Assembly: GCF_017313085.1 (NCBI RefSeq)
Contig: NZ_JAFLNF010000006.1
Location: forward strand, 1 to 64,000
Direction of reading: 5' to 3'
Origin: Roseibium limicola
Lineage (GTDB): Bacteria > Pseudomonadota > Alphaproteobacteria > Rhizobiales > Stappiaceae
DNA: 64,000 nt
Positions 1 to 8,952 of the stretch are shown in pieces. A program made the translations under genes and the position numbers. Within the stretch, counting starts at the first letter, position 1. Each line of letters starts with the position of its first letter. The notes below the pieces were generated by a model. The model was not told where the DNA came from, did no database searches, and worked only from the letters and a program-made list of their open reading frames with translations.

Positions 1-77
<77 letters not shown>

Positions 78-90
78 AATACAAAACACA

Positions 91-125
91 AAAAAGCCCG
101 CACGGAGAAATCCTGCGGGCTTTTT
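91..125. terminator. Bidirectional intrinsic terminator after tRNA-Met
   Basis: A perfect 12-bp inverted repeat (91-102 with 114-125) with an 11-base loop has a run of five A on one side and five T on the other. It can end the tRNA transcript and also the convergent kinase operon that finishes at 225. Bases 126-224 hold nothing else I can recognise. Confidence 0.85.
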
Positions 126-224
126 GACGTTTGACGGGACGAATGGGACGGGAAAAAAAGCAGGGGAGGCACGTCTTTTAGTAATCAGTGAACGGATGTC
201 GACTTGGGGCGGATTATGTAAATA

Positions 225-1760
225 TCAAAATTCGCAACTCGCTGACCAGAGGAAACGCATGGCGTCGCGCAGTGCCAGGTAGTGGGCGTATCGGGTGTTG
301 TAGTAGTCAATCATCTGGATGTCGGGTACAAACTGCGCGCGAACCCGTGTCATGACTTGAATGCCTGTCTCATAGCTGTCGAAAAGCCCGGCTCCGACAC
401 CGGCTCCAATGGCAGCCCCCAGCGCACCAGTCTCATGAGCATCGGCAACCCGCATAGGAACATTTAGCCCATCGGCAAACATTTGCGGCCAGATTGGACT
501 TCGTGAGCCACCACCAGAAAGCGCTGCAGTTTCAAACCGCACGCCGGTATTGCGCAGGACTTCGACGTGTCGCCGATGCTCAAACATCACTCCCTCGAAC
601 AACGCGCGGAGCAAATGCCCTTCGCCGTGCCATCCTGCGACGCCGTAATATCCGGCCCGAAACTCGGAGCCTTGACGGGACCCATAGAGAAAGGGGTGGA
701 ACATCGGATCATCCAGGGCAGGGGTGACGGTCGCGACCTGGTCGTTGCAATAGCCGAACGGGTCTTCGTGATGGCCGCCACGTTCTATAAACTCCCGGAC
801 GTACCACTCCAGATTGCCCGCCGATGTCGCGCTGGATTCAATGTTGACGAAGCGGCCTGGGCCGAAGCCTGCGGCCATAAAGACATCCTGATTTTCGACC
901 GGCCTTTCGGAAAACACTTGGTTGATGCTCCAGGTGCCAACGATGATCGAGGCCTCCCCAGGGGAGACGACACCTGACCCCATGGCGCTGGCGACCACAT
1001 CGAAATAGCCGCCGATCACCGGCGTTCCCTCGGCCAGACCGGTTGTTCTCGCCGCCGCCGCGTTGACGTGTCCGCACAGATCTGTTGGGTTGATCAGCTC
1101 CGGCATCAGATCGCGGGCATCAGCCAGACCGTAGAGCGACAGCAAGTCATCATCATAGTCACACTCCGGCATGCGCAGCAGACCGCAACCTGACATGTCG
1201 GACAGGTCACTGGTGCGCGCGCCGGTCAGTTTGAAATTGATGAAATCCTTGCACAGCATCACCGTAGCGGTCCTGGCATAAAGCTCGGGCTGATGTTGCT
1301 TGACCCAGGCGAGAAGTACTGGCGTTTGTGATGGCCAGGGTTTTTGCAAGCAGATGGAATGGAAGGCCGCGCCGTGGCGCTTTGCCAGCTCATCTGCAAG
1401 GTCTGCAGCACGGGAATCTAGCGATTGAATTCCGATCAGCGGGATGCCGTCAGCATCGATCAGATAGAGACCGTTGCCATGCCCGGCACAGCCGATTGCC
1501 GCGATGTCAGACGGAGCGACACCGGCTTCCTGTAGACAGGTTCGGATTGCGACCTCAGCATTCGCCCAGAGCTCGTTGAGGTCGCGCTCCACGTAGCCGG
1601 GAGACGGCGACGACGATTGCCCGTCGAGGGCATGCATCGCGACGACCTTACCTTCCAGATCAAACAACACCGCCTTGATCACGGTGTTGCCTGCATCAAG
1701 CCCAAGTAGATACGTCTTATTGTCAGCCACGGCTATAGATGTCCCACGCTTCGTCTCCAT
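225..1760 (-). CDS. FGGY-family carbohydrate kinase
   Basis: This is an ATP-dependent sugar or polyol kinase of the FGGY family, 511 aa, the usual length. The phosphate-1 loop DAGNT is at residues 22-26 and the catalytic Asp is probably D254 in GGYFDVVASAMG. The second FGGY signature GGGSRSPIWPQMFAD is at 417-431, followed by the glycine-rich ETGALGAAIGAG segment. It is the last gene of the 9972-225 operon, after a GlpD-like dehydrogenase and an aldolase, so it probably phosphorylates the imported polyol or keto sugar. The ATG start overlaps the aldolase by 38 bases; a GTG at 1730 would give an N-terminus closer to the family norm and only 8 bases of overlap. It resembles erythritol or xylulose kinases, but the substrate cannot be read from sequence. 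Confidence 0.9.
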   Translation of the reverse strand: METKRGTSIAVADNKTYLLGLDAGNTVIKAVLFDLEGKVVAMHALDGQSSSPSPGYVERDLNELWANAEVAIRTCLQEAGVAPSDIAAIGCAGHGNGLYLIDADGIPLIGIQSLDSRAADLADELAKRHGAAFHSICLQKPWPSQTPVLLAWVKQHQPELYARTATVMLCKDFINFKLTGARTSDLSDMSGCGLLRMPECDYDDDLLSLYGLADARDLMPELINPTDLCGHVNAAAARTTGLAEGTPVIGGYFDVVASAMGSGVVSPGEASIIVGTWSINQVFSERPVENQDVFMAAGFGPGRFVNIESSATSAGNLEWYVREFIERGGHHEDPFGYCNDQVATVTPALDDPMFHPFLYGSRQGSEFRAGYYGVAGWHGEGHLLRALFEGVMFEHRRHVEVLRNTGVRFETAALSGGGSRSPIWPQMFADGLNVPMRVADAHETGALGAAIGAGVGAGLFDSYETGIQVMTRVRAQFVPDIQMIDYYNTRYAHYLALRDAMRFLWSASCEF

Positions 1761-2565
1761 CCACCTTGTCGTGTATCATCGCCATCAGGGCAGCGACGAC
1801 CGCTTTCGGGTTGTCATGCTGATAGATATTGCGTCCATAGACCATCCCGTTGGCACCTTGCGCCATCAGTGTGGCGGATTTTTTCAGAACGGTCTTCAGG
1901 TCCTCCTTGCCGCCACCGCGCACCAGCACGGGAACCCGGGCAGCTTCGATCACCCGGTGAAAGTCATTGGGATCACTCGTCGGGTCTGCCTTGATTATGT
2001 CGGCACCCATCTCGCTTGCGAGTCGTACCAGTGTGACGATCTTATCCGCATCACCATCGACCTGGTATCCGCCACGTACCTCATTCGGCAGCATGACCAG
2101 CGGCTCGATCATCAGCGGCATGCCGTAAGCTTGGCACGCGGCGCGAATGCGGGAGATATTCTCGACGCACTGGCGGAAAAGCTCGGGTTCCTCGGGCAGC
2201 ATGAAGAGATTGACCACCACGGCGGCTGCGTCCATCTCCAGCGCGCCGATAAGCGGCTCTTCGGCGTTTTGCAGCATTGACCACATGGTCTTGTGGCGCT
2301 GGTCGTTATAGGGATTGCCCATGTCGATGCGCATGACCAGCGCGGGCTTGTCCTTCTCCGGGCGGACCTGCAACAGATCTGCTTGACCATAGGCCATCTG
2401 GATGGCATCCGGTTTTGCCTTGATCAGCGTGTCGACCACCTGTGGCATGTTTTCCAGACCAACGAGAAAGCTGGGTTCGTTGCACACTCCGTGATCGAGA
2501 GCGACATCGAGGCAGCCCCCGTTGGTGAACAGCCGGTTCATGCGGGCTTTCGGGCTCACGCGCAT
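1723..2565 (-). CDS. Class I aldolase of the DeoC/LacD/FbaB (LsrF-like) group
   Basis: A 280-aa TIM-barrel aldolase. The N-terminal ALDHGV (22-27), the likely Schiff-base lysine K192 in IIKADPTSD, and the phosphate-binding VRGGGK (215-220) match the class I bacterial fructose-bisphosphate/LsrF group. The start follows AAGGAG by seven bases and overlaps the upstream dehydrogenase by ten bases, so the two are coupled. In this operon it may cleave a ketose phosphate, made by the kinase and the GlpD-like enzyme, to dihydroxyacetone phosphate plus an aldehyde. The classical erythritol operon uses an isomerase at this point. The precise substrate is inference. Confidence 0.85.
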   Translation of the reverse strand: MRVSPKARMNRLFTNGGCLDVALDHGVCNEPSFLVGLENMPQVVDTLIKAKPDAIQMAYGQADLLQVRPEKDKPALVMRIDMGNPYNDQRHKTMWSMLQNAEEPLIGALEMDAAAVVVNLFMLPEEPELFRQCVENISRIRAACQAYGMPLMIEPLVMLPNEVRGGYQVDGDADKIVTLVRLASEMGADIIKADPTSDPNDFHRVIEAARVPVLVRGGGKEDLKTVLKKSATLMAQGANGMVYGRNIYQHDNPKAVVAALMAMIHDKVDGDEAWDIYSRG

Positions 2566-4298
2566 TCTTTACTCCTTGTAATTGCTCGGTGTCTCAGGTC
2601 TTCAAGCGAAACCCCATGGTAGTCTCGAAGGTCATCCAAAACGGACTGGCCTTCCTGCTCCAACCGTTGCGGACTCCAGTTCAGATGGGTCGCCATGATC
2701 GCCGCGATCTCCTCGATCACGGTGGTGGTGACGTGGCCGGCGATGGCCAGGGACGTTCTGCGGAAGATGAGGTCGGAGAGGTGCTCGACATGCTCGTTTT
2801 CGACCAGCCAGATGATCTCGGCCGCAGTCAGGTTCAGGCCCGATACCAGCGGCTCGTCGTTTGAACCCTGTTGGCACGCGGCGATTACCAGTCTGGCGCG
2901 GGTGCCGTAGACATCCGTCAGATAGTCGGCTCGCTGCCGCGAAATTCCGAAGTCTTCCATCAGGCGGGTCGCAAGCACGTCGGCTTCATTTGGGAAGTCT
3001 TTCCCGCCGCCGATCGGTAATTGCTTTGTGTCTTTCAGGCGGGCAAGACCAAGCTCCTGCAGCACCGCATCGGTCGTCTGCTCGGAAAACGCCCGGAAGG
3101 TAGTCCATTTACCGCCGATCATGCAGAACTGCGGCACAGGGCCGTCAATACGGTGCACTTTGTGATTGCGCGAGATCCGCCCAGTAAAGTCGTGATCGCT
3201 GATCGGGAGCGGGCGAATGCCGCTGAAGCTGAAAACGATGTTGTCCCGATTGATAAGAATGTCCGGAAAGATCAGTTGCAAGGATCCGAGTATGTAATCT
3301 CTTTCATCTTTGCTGCAGCGTGTTCTCGCCACATGCTGCACCCGAATGTCTGTCGAGCCAGCAAGCACGTTTCCGAGGTATGGAAAGACGATGCAAACCC
3401 GCCCGTCGGTATTCTCAAAATAGAGCATGTGGCCGTTCAGCGCCTCGAACAGGTCGCCATTGTTGATGATCAGATGCGAACCCTTTGTTCCTGACACCAG
3501 AGGCTTTACAGCTTCCTTTGTTGGGGCGATCTGGGCGTTCACTTGGTCCAGCCAGGCGCCTGACGCGTTGACCAGAACACGGGTTGAGACCGCATAGCGG
3601 GCACCGGTTTCCCTGTCCTCGACCTCAAACGCGTCAGCTACATCGGTGTTGGCTGGCAGCAGCTCGGCATAGTTGAGCGCAACAGATGTCGGAACCTCCT
3701 GTGCCGTATCCAGAATGAGTTCCACGCCCAACCGCTCCGGATAGGAGATCCAGGCGTCATGATAGGTGGCCGAGCACAGCAGCTTGCGCGTCAGGCGGGG
3801 CCAGGTCTTGAGCGTCGCAGAGGCGCCGCGGAACTGGTGCCTTGGCAATGCGCTTCGCTTGCCGGTGATCCGGTCATAAAGCGCCAGGCCGATTTTCACC
3901 GGCAAAACGCCTCTGTTCGACGGCTTGCCGGTCTTGCCGATGAACGTCGCAGCCGAATTGAACAGGCCCGAAAACCAGGACGTGATCGGAATCGTGGTTG
4001 GAAGTGGCCGCACCATGTGGGGCGCATTCGCCAGTAGGGCATCGCGTTCTGCCAGGGATTCCCGCACCAGATCGACTTCGCCGTTTTCGAGATACCTCAA
4101 TCCGCCGTGGATCATGCGCGAAGGCGCCGCACTGCACCCAGAACAGAAATCGTTGCGCTCCACCAGCAGCACACGAAGACCCTGTAGCGAGAGCTCGCGG
4201 TAAACGCCCAGACCATTGATGCCGCCACCGATCACAACGACGTCGAACGCGCCGTTCTCCGTGATCTTCTGGAAGCTTGTTTGTCTTTGAGCAGACAT
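2556..4298 (-). CDS. FAD-dependent glycerol-3-phosphate dehydrogenase family protein (GlpD/EryB-like)
   Basis: A 580-aa flavoprotein. The dinucleotide-binding VVVIGGGINGLG lies at about residues 20-31, followed by the family motif MIHGGLRYLE near 62-71; the C-terminal helical domain is present. Known members oxidise glycerol 3-phosphate or erythritol phosphate at the membrane and pass electrons to quinone. No glycerol uptake genes are near. The flanking FGGY kinase and aldolase suggest it oxidises a phosphorylated polyol to a ketose phosphate. A GGAG sits before the ATG. Family assignment is firm; the substrate is inferred. Confidence 0.85.
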   Translation of the reverse strand: MSAQRQTSFQKITENGAFDVVVIGGGINGLGVYRELSLQGLRVLLVERNDFCSGCSAAPSRMIHGGLRYLENGEVDLVRESLAERDALLANAPHMVRPLPTTIPITSWFSGLFNSAATFIGKTGKPSNRGVLPVKIGLALYDRITGKRSALPRHQFRGASATLKTWPRLTRKLLCSATYHDAWISYPERLGVELILDTAQEVPTSVALNYAELLPANTDVADAFEVEDRETGARYAVSTRVLVNASGAWLDQVNAQIAPTKEAVKPLVSGTKGSHLIINNGDLFEALNGHMLYFENTDGRVCIVFPYLGNVLAGSTDIRVQHVARTRCSKDERDYILGSLQLIFPDILINRDNIVFSFSGIRPLPISDHDFTGRISRNHKVHRIDGPVPQFCMIGGKWTTFRAFSEQTTDAVLQELGLARLKDTKQLPIGGGKDFPNEADVLATRLMEDFGISRQRADYLTDVYGTRARLVIAACQQGSNDEPLVSGLNLTAAEIIWLVENEHVEHLSDLIFRRTSLAIAGHVTTTVIEEIAAIMATHLNWSPQRLEQEGQSVLDDLRDYHGVSLEDLRHRAITRSKECA

Positions 4299-4357
4299 GG
4301 GGTCTCCGTTCGCCGGAGCGGTCCCCGGCGTTGCTGATGTCCAGATGGGTCGATGTG

Positions 4358-5353
4358 TTAGCTGTCGAGGTTTGTCAGATGCTTGGCTGCAGCCTCGTTG
4401 ATTGTTGCAATGTCACTCTCCTGCAATCGGATGCGGCCGGCGGCCGCGTTCTCACGTGCCTGCTTTGGGTTGCGCGCTCCGCACAGCGAGAAGGTGATCC
4501 CGGGTTGTTGGACGGTCCAGGCGATGACTGTCTGCGCCAGCGTCGCTTCATGGGCTTCCGCCACAGGCGTGATAGCGGTCATCAGAGCAGCAACCTTCTG
4601 GCGGTTTCTCATCGAAAAGCGCGGGTTGTCCTTGCGCTGGTCATCGCCGGAGAACTCCCGGTCAGGACCGATCTTGCCGCTTAGCAGACCCAGCGCCAGG
4701 GACGAATAGCTCAAGGCGGAGATGCGATGCTTGGCGCAGACCGGCAGCAGAGTGTCTTCGATATCGCGTTTGACCATGCTGTATTCTTCCTGCACAGCGT
4801 CGAGCTGCCCGGCCTTGGCATAGGCGACGATATCTTCAACCGACGTGTTGCTGGCACCAATCGAGCGGATCTTGCCCTGGACCTTCAGCAGCTCAAGCGC
4901 TTCCATCGTTTCCTCGACAGGTGTCGTCGGATCCTGCCAGTGGGTGATGTAGTGATCGATATAGTCGGTCTTCAGACGCTTCAGGCTCTGCTCGATCTCG
5001 TGGATGATCCCGTCCTTGCCGAGATAACGATGCACTGGATATCCGTCATAGTCGAAGAAATGGTTGCCCTTCTGGGTATGCCAGACCAGACCACATTTGG
5101 TCGCCAGAACCACCCTGTCCCGGCGCCCCTGCAAGGCCTTGCCGACGATCTCTTCCGCCAGTCCCTGGCCATAGGCCGGTGCCGTGTCGATCAGGGTAAT
5201 GCCCTCATCGACGGCAGCCTGAATCGCGTCGATGGACTGTGCTTCGTCGGTGCCGCCCCACATCCAGCCGCCGATGGCCCAGGTGCCCAATCCGACGACT
5301 GAAGCTTCTACCCCGGACTTGCCAATTGGACGCTTCAGCATCTCATGCAACAT
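4358..5353 (-). CDS. Aldo/keto reductase
   Basis: An NADPH-type aldo/keto reductase of 331 aa with a complete TIM barrel. The catalytic set is visible: Asp in LIDTAPAYG, Tyr in the same segment, Lys in VVLATKCG and His in YITHWQD. I chose the ATG at 5353 because it is preceded by GGGAAAG and overlaps the regulator gene by only 11 bases; an upstream ATG at 5386 adds 11 residues. It lies between the SorC regulator and the GlpD-like gene. It could reduce the aldehyde released by the aldolase, or reduce an aldose to the polyol that enters the pathway. Both ideas are inference. Confidence 0.85.
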   Translation of the reverse strand: MLHEMLKRPIGKSGVEASVVGLGTWAIGGWMWGGTDEAQSIDAIQAAVDEGITLIDTAPAYGQGLAEEIVGKALQGRRDRVVLATKCGLVWHTQKGNHFFDYDGYPVHRYLGKDGIIHEIEQSLKRLKTDYIDHYITHWQDPTTPVEETMEALELLKVQGKIRSIGASNTSVEDIVAYAKAGQLDAVQEEYSMVKRDIEDTLLPVCAKHRISALSYSSLALGLLSGKIGPDREFSGDDQRKDNPRFSMRNRQKVAALMTAITPVAEAHEATLAQTVIAWTVQQPGITFSLCGARNPKQARENAAAGRIRLQESDIATINEAAAKHLTNLDS

Positions 5354-6323
5354 GTTGTGACTTTCCCATTCCTTCGAGCACGGCATTCACGGTGCTCTCG
5401 TCTACAATCAATGAATTCAGATAATTGCCGTTGAGAACGGCTTGAACCGGCTGCACTTTCTGCGGTCCGGCGGCAACGCCGATGACATTTCGGCAGCCGG
5501 TGATTTCCGAGGGCGCGAGGGCGACCAGACGTGAATTCAACTCGAAATTCGCCAGCCCGCCCTTTTCGAGAATGAGGTGTGCAAGGAACTCGGCCGACAC
5601 CCCGAGGCCGACCATCATCTTGCGGTCGGCTTCCGGCACCGGGTTGAGGTCGTAGTAACTCGACCCGCTCGGTTCGATCGAGCCGATGCCGGTCAGCGCC
5701 AGATCGGCGCCCCGAGCCAAGTCGAACACTTCCTTGACCGTGGTCATTTCCTTCAGCATGTCGCGCTGGGCTTTGCTTTCGGCAAACAGCGGAGCGTGGA
5801 TCAGCATCGACTTGCCCCCCAGACGTTCTGCCATTCGCGAGGCCAGATGGTTGACGTCGGTGTAGAATTTGCCCTGCACGCCGCCGGTCAGGGGGACCAC
5901 CGTCACATTGAAGCTTCGGTCGGCGAAGAGATGGTCGACCGTGGCACTGACGGCCTTTCCGCCGGTGATCGCGATCACATCTCCGTCGCGCACGTTCTCC
6001 AGGATCAGATTGGCGGCAGCCTTTCCGACTTGCTGGAGGTTGGTGTCGGCATTGCCCGAAACCGTCGGTGTCACCACCGCCGTGCTGAGCGATGTGGTTT
6101 CCACCAGCTCTCTCTCGCGCTCCATCAAGCGCTGGAATGGCGTCTCGATGTGGATCTTGATCATGCCGAGCTTGCGCCCTTGCGCGATCAGCCGGTTGAC
6201 CTTGGAGTGCGAGAGATTGAGCTTTTGGGCGATCTCCGACTGCTTCTGGCCTTCCAGGAAATGCAGCACGAGCACCGTGTGCATCTGCCTGGCAGTTTCG
6301 AAATCGAGGTTGTGGTCAAGCAT
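5343..6323 (-). CDS. SorC/DeoR-type sugar-binding transcriptional regulator
   Basis: A 326-aa regulator with an N-terminal helix-turn-helix at about residues 26-55 (SEIAQKLNLSHSKVNRLI). A C-terminal SorC-type effector domain of the phosphosugar isomerase fold follows, with GGKAVSATVDHL and PLTGGVQG loops. EryD, which controls erythritol catabolism in Brucella, is of this kind. The gene sits inside the operon it probably controls, 15 bases after the permease gene and overlapping the reductase gene. Members usually sense a phosphorylated intermediate of their own pathway. Likely targets are the palindromes at 10038-10053 and 10115-10130. Confidence 0.88.
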   Translation of the reverse strand: MLDHNLDFETARQMHTVLVLHFLEGQKQSEIAQKLNLSHSKVNRLIAQGRKLGMIKIHIETPFQRLMERERELVETTSLSTAVVTPTVSGNADTNLQQVGKAAANLILENVRDGDVIAITGGKAVSATVDHLFADRSFNVTVVPLTGGVQGKFYTDVNHLASRMAERLGGKSMLIHAPLFAESKAQRDMLKEMTTVKEVFDLARGADLALTGIGSIEPSGSSYYDLNPVPEADRKMMVGLGVSAEFLAHLILEKGGLANFELNSRLVALAPSEITGCRNVIGVAAGPQKVQPVQAVLNGNYLNSLIVDESTVNAVLEGMGKSQHVA

Positions 6324-6338
6324 GTGCCGGCCTTTCGC

Positions 6339-7337
6339 CTAGGCTCTGATCTTGTGGAGATAGTGGTCAATCGAGACGGCAGACAGCAGGATGGATCCGC
6401 GAATGATGTCCTGCCAGTAGACGGAGACATCAAGCAGGGCGAGCGAGCTCGAAACCACCGACAACAGGATTGTCCCGAGGATCGCGCCGAAAATCGTTCC
6501 GGAGCCACCGCTCAGGCTTGCGCCGCCGATGACGGCTGCTGCGATCACGTTCAGCTCCATCCCGATACCGAAAGTCGGCTGGGCGGAGCCGAATCGCGCC
6601 ATGTAGATGATGCCGGCAAATCCACACAGCGCCGAACAAAGCGTCGTGGTTAGGAAGATGACCTTCTTGGTTTTGATGCCGGAGTAGGCGGCCGCCTTCT
6701 CATTGCTACCGGTGTAGAAGACCTTCCGGAACATGGTGGTCCGTCGCAGCATGAAATCAAAGGCTAGTACTACAACCAGGAAGATGATGATCACCAACGG
6801 GAGAGGCCCGATCGACCCTTGCCCTATGAATTTGAACTCTGGCGGTAGCGTATAGAGGCCGAGTGGCCGTCCACCTGTCGCCAGCAGGCAGATCCCCCGG
6901 GCAATCACCATGACGGCCAGTGAAACGATGAAGTGATGCAGGCCGATCCGGGTGACGAAGAACCCCATGAAGGCGCCGATGGCCGTGCAGGATGCGATCG
7001 AGATCCCCGAGGCGACCCAGGGATCAACGCCCTGCAGGAACAGCCAGCCGGCGATCACCATAGCCAGTGCTGTTACCGAGCCGACGGACAGATCAATACC
7101 GCCTGAAATCAGCAGGATCGTCATGCCAACGACGACGACACCTTCCACGGCAAAAGCCATGGCCATGGCGCGCATATTCACCCAAGTCAGGAAGTAAGGC
7201 GATGCAAAGGACATGACTGCGAAAAGCAGAACGATAATGGCGATCAGTCCGGTCTCGCGCATGCGAAACATATTCTTCAAGGGGTTGCCCCCGCCGCGTG
7301 CCGGCTCCGGCGCAGCTACTTCCATAGCAGTTTCCAC
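6339..7337 (-). CDS. Ribose-type ABC transporter permease (RbsC family)
   Basis: A 332-aa integral membrane protein with about eight to ten hydrophobic segments. It carries the family signature ISGGIDLSVGSVTALA near residue 80 and a late GGASLSGGSGTIFGAILG loop that contacts the ATPase. The GTG start has GGGAGG six bases upstream; an ATG four codons in is an alternative. It forms the membrane channel of the importer with the ATPase at 7350-8870 and the binding protein at 8953-9972. As in other carbohydrate uptake transporter-2 systems, a single permease gene implies a homodimer. Confidence 0.92.
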   Translation of the reverse strand: METAMEVAAPEPARGGGNPLKNMFRMRETGLIAIIVLLFAVMSFASPYFLTWVNMRAMAMAFAVEGVVVVGMTILLISGGIDLSVGSVTALAMVIAGWLFLQGVDPWVASGISIASCTAIGAFMGFFVTRIGLHHFIVSLAVMVIARGICLLATGGRPLGLYTLPPEFKFIGQGSIGPLPLVIIIFLVVVLAFDFMLRRTTMFRKVFYTGSNEKAAAYSGIKTKKVIFLTTTLCSALCGFAGIIYMARFGSAQPTFGIGMELNVIAAAVIGGASLSGGSGTIFGAILGTILLSVVSSSLALLDVSVYWQDIIRGSILLSAVSIDHYLHKIRA

Positions 7338-7349
7338 CTTGTTCCTCCC

Positions 7350-8870
7350 TCAGGCAGTCTTCTTTTGCGTTTCCAGCACTGATGCCAGATGCATGATGTT
7401 TTCTTCCGTCATTGCATCGCCCGCGACTTCGCCACTGATGCTTCCTTCCCGAACCACAAGGACGCGATCACAGACGCCGATCAACTCCGGCAATTCCGAT
7501 GAAATAACGATGATGCCAACGCCCGACCGGGCCAGATCGCGCAGAATGCGATGGATCTCACTTTTCGCCCCGATATCGACACCCCGTGTCGGCTCATCCA
7601 GAAAAATCAGCTTCGGGTCGACGGAGAGCATCTTGGCAATGGCGACTTTTTGCTGGTTGCCGCCGGAAAGTGACGACACTGGATCCGACAGCTGGCCGTG
7701 CTTCAGATTGAGCATGTGGCCGAGCTTTTCTGCCTGGCCGTCTTCCTTGTCGGTGTTGATGATGCCGAGCGGTCCGGACACTTGTCCAAGTTTCAGGGCT
7801 GACACGTTGGCGGAAATCGACATGTCCAGGAACACGCCGTCGCCCTTGCGGTCTTCCGACAGATAGACCATCCCGGCGGCAATGCTGTCGCTGTAGTGTT
7901 TGAGGGCGAGCTTTTGCCCGTTGAGCCAGGTGTCGCCCGTGACGGTGCCTTCCAGTTGGCAGATGCCTTTGACGATCTCGCTTCTGCCGGAGCCAATCAG
8001 TCCGGCAAACCCGAGGATCTCGCCTTTCTTCAGCTCAAAGGAAATACCGTTGAACCGAACGGCCTCGCTAAGGTTGGAAACCTTCAAAATGATCTCGTCG
8101 GACGTTTGCGCCGCTGTCATTTTGGCCGGATAAAGATTATCGATCATCCGCCCGACCATGGCATTGACGATGGTGCCGGGTTGTATGTCTCTGACCTTGT
8201 GGGTCACGATGTATCGCCCATCACGGAACACCGACACACGGTCGCAATTGTCGAAGATCTCCGCCATGCGATGTGAGATGTAGATGATGGAAATGCCACG
8301 ATCTGCGAGCCGTCGCATGATCTGGAACAGCACCTGCGCTTCTTTCTCGGTCAGCGCGGCGGTTGGCTCATCAAGGATCAGAACCCGGCAATCCAGTGTA
8401 AGCGCTTTGGCGATCTCCACCAGCTGCTGATTGGAAATCGACAGCTCCCGGACAGGCCAGGACGGGTCGATATCTGCAAGCTGGGAAAGAATGACGCCGG
8501 CGTCGCGCTGCAGCGCCTGATAATCGGTCAGAAAGGCGCGACTGACATTCGTCGCGGCCATGAAGATATTTTCCGCAACCGAGACGTCCGGGCAAAGCGA
8601 AATCTCTTGATGAACAAAGCCGATGCCGAGTTTCTGCGCCTCCGCCGGCGAGGAAATCCGCACCACCTGTCCGTCGAGAAGAATCTCACCGCTGTCGGGC
8701 TGCAGAATGCCGTCGATGATGTTCATCAGTGTTGACTTGCCTGCGCCGTTTTCACCAGCCAGGGCATGGATCTCGCCTTTGCGCAGTTCGAAGTCGACGC
8801 CATTCAGCGCTTGCACTGCGCCGAAGGACTTGCTCACATGCGAGATCTTCAGGATTACATCGTCAGTCAT
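7350..8870 (-). CDS. Ribose-type ABC transporter ATPase (two nucleotide-binding domains)
   Basis: A 506-aa fused double ATPase of the RbsA/MglA type. The first domain has Walker [10 protein letters not shown] near residue 40, the signature-like [15 protein letters not shown] and Walker [12 protein letters not shown]. The second half has the degenerate P-loop GLIGSGRSE and a good signature [14 protein letters not shown], the usual asymmetry of this family. It powers import of the sugar or polyol used by the downstream enzymes. It is separated from the binding-protein gene by 82 bases that hold a stem-loop. Confidence 0.93.
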   Translation of the reverse strand: MTDDVILKISHVSKSFGAVQALNGVDFELRKGEIHALAGENGAGKSTLMNIIDGILQPDSGEILLDGQVVRISSPAEAQKLGIGFVHQEISLCPDVSVAENIFMAATNVSRAFLTDYQALQRDAGVILSQLADIDPSWPVRELSISNQQLVEIAKALTLDCRVLILDEPTAALTEKEAQVLFQIMRRLADRGISIIYISHRMAEIFDNCDRVSVFRDGRYIVTHKVRDIQPGTIVNAMVGRMIDNLYPAKMTAAQTSDEIILKVSNLSEAVRFNGISFELKKGEILGFAGLIGSGRSEIVKGICQLEGTVTGDTWLNGQKLALKHYSDSIAAGMVYLSEDRKGDGVFLDMSISANVSALKLGQVSGPLGIINTDKEDGQAEKLGHMLNLKHGQLSDPVSSLSGGNQQKVAIAKMLSVDPKLIFLDEPTRGVDIGAKSEIHRILRDLARSGVGIIVISSELPELIGVCDRVLVVREGSISGEVAGDAMTEENIMHLASVLETQKKTA

Positions 8871-8900
8871 GGCTCAGGCCTGCGGTCGGAAACTCGGAAT

Positions 8901-8929
8901 CTGGCGACAGCATGTCGCGCTGCCGCCAG
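8901..8929 (-). other. Stem-loop between binding-protein and ATPase genes
   Basis: Arms CTGGCG and CGCCAG enclose a second 4-bp stem (8908-8911 with 8919-8922) across one A/C mismatch; the loop is 7 bases. There is no T-run, so it is more likely an RNA-processing or stability element that favours the upstream binding-protein mRNA than a full terminator. Confidence 0.6.
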
Positions 8930-8952
8930 AGGTACTGCAGAAAGGCTGGATC

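Noticed and set aside
5577-6653. 358-aa plus-strand open frame
   Set aside because: It is antisense to the SorC regulator and permease genes; the composition is that of a high-GC shadow frame.
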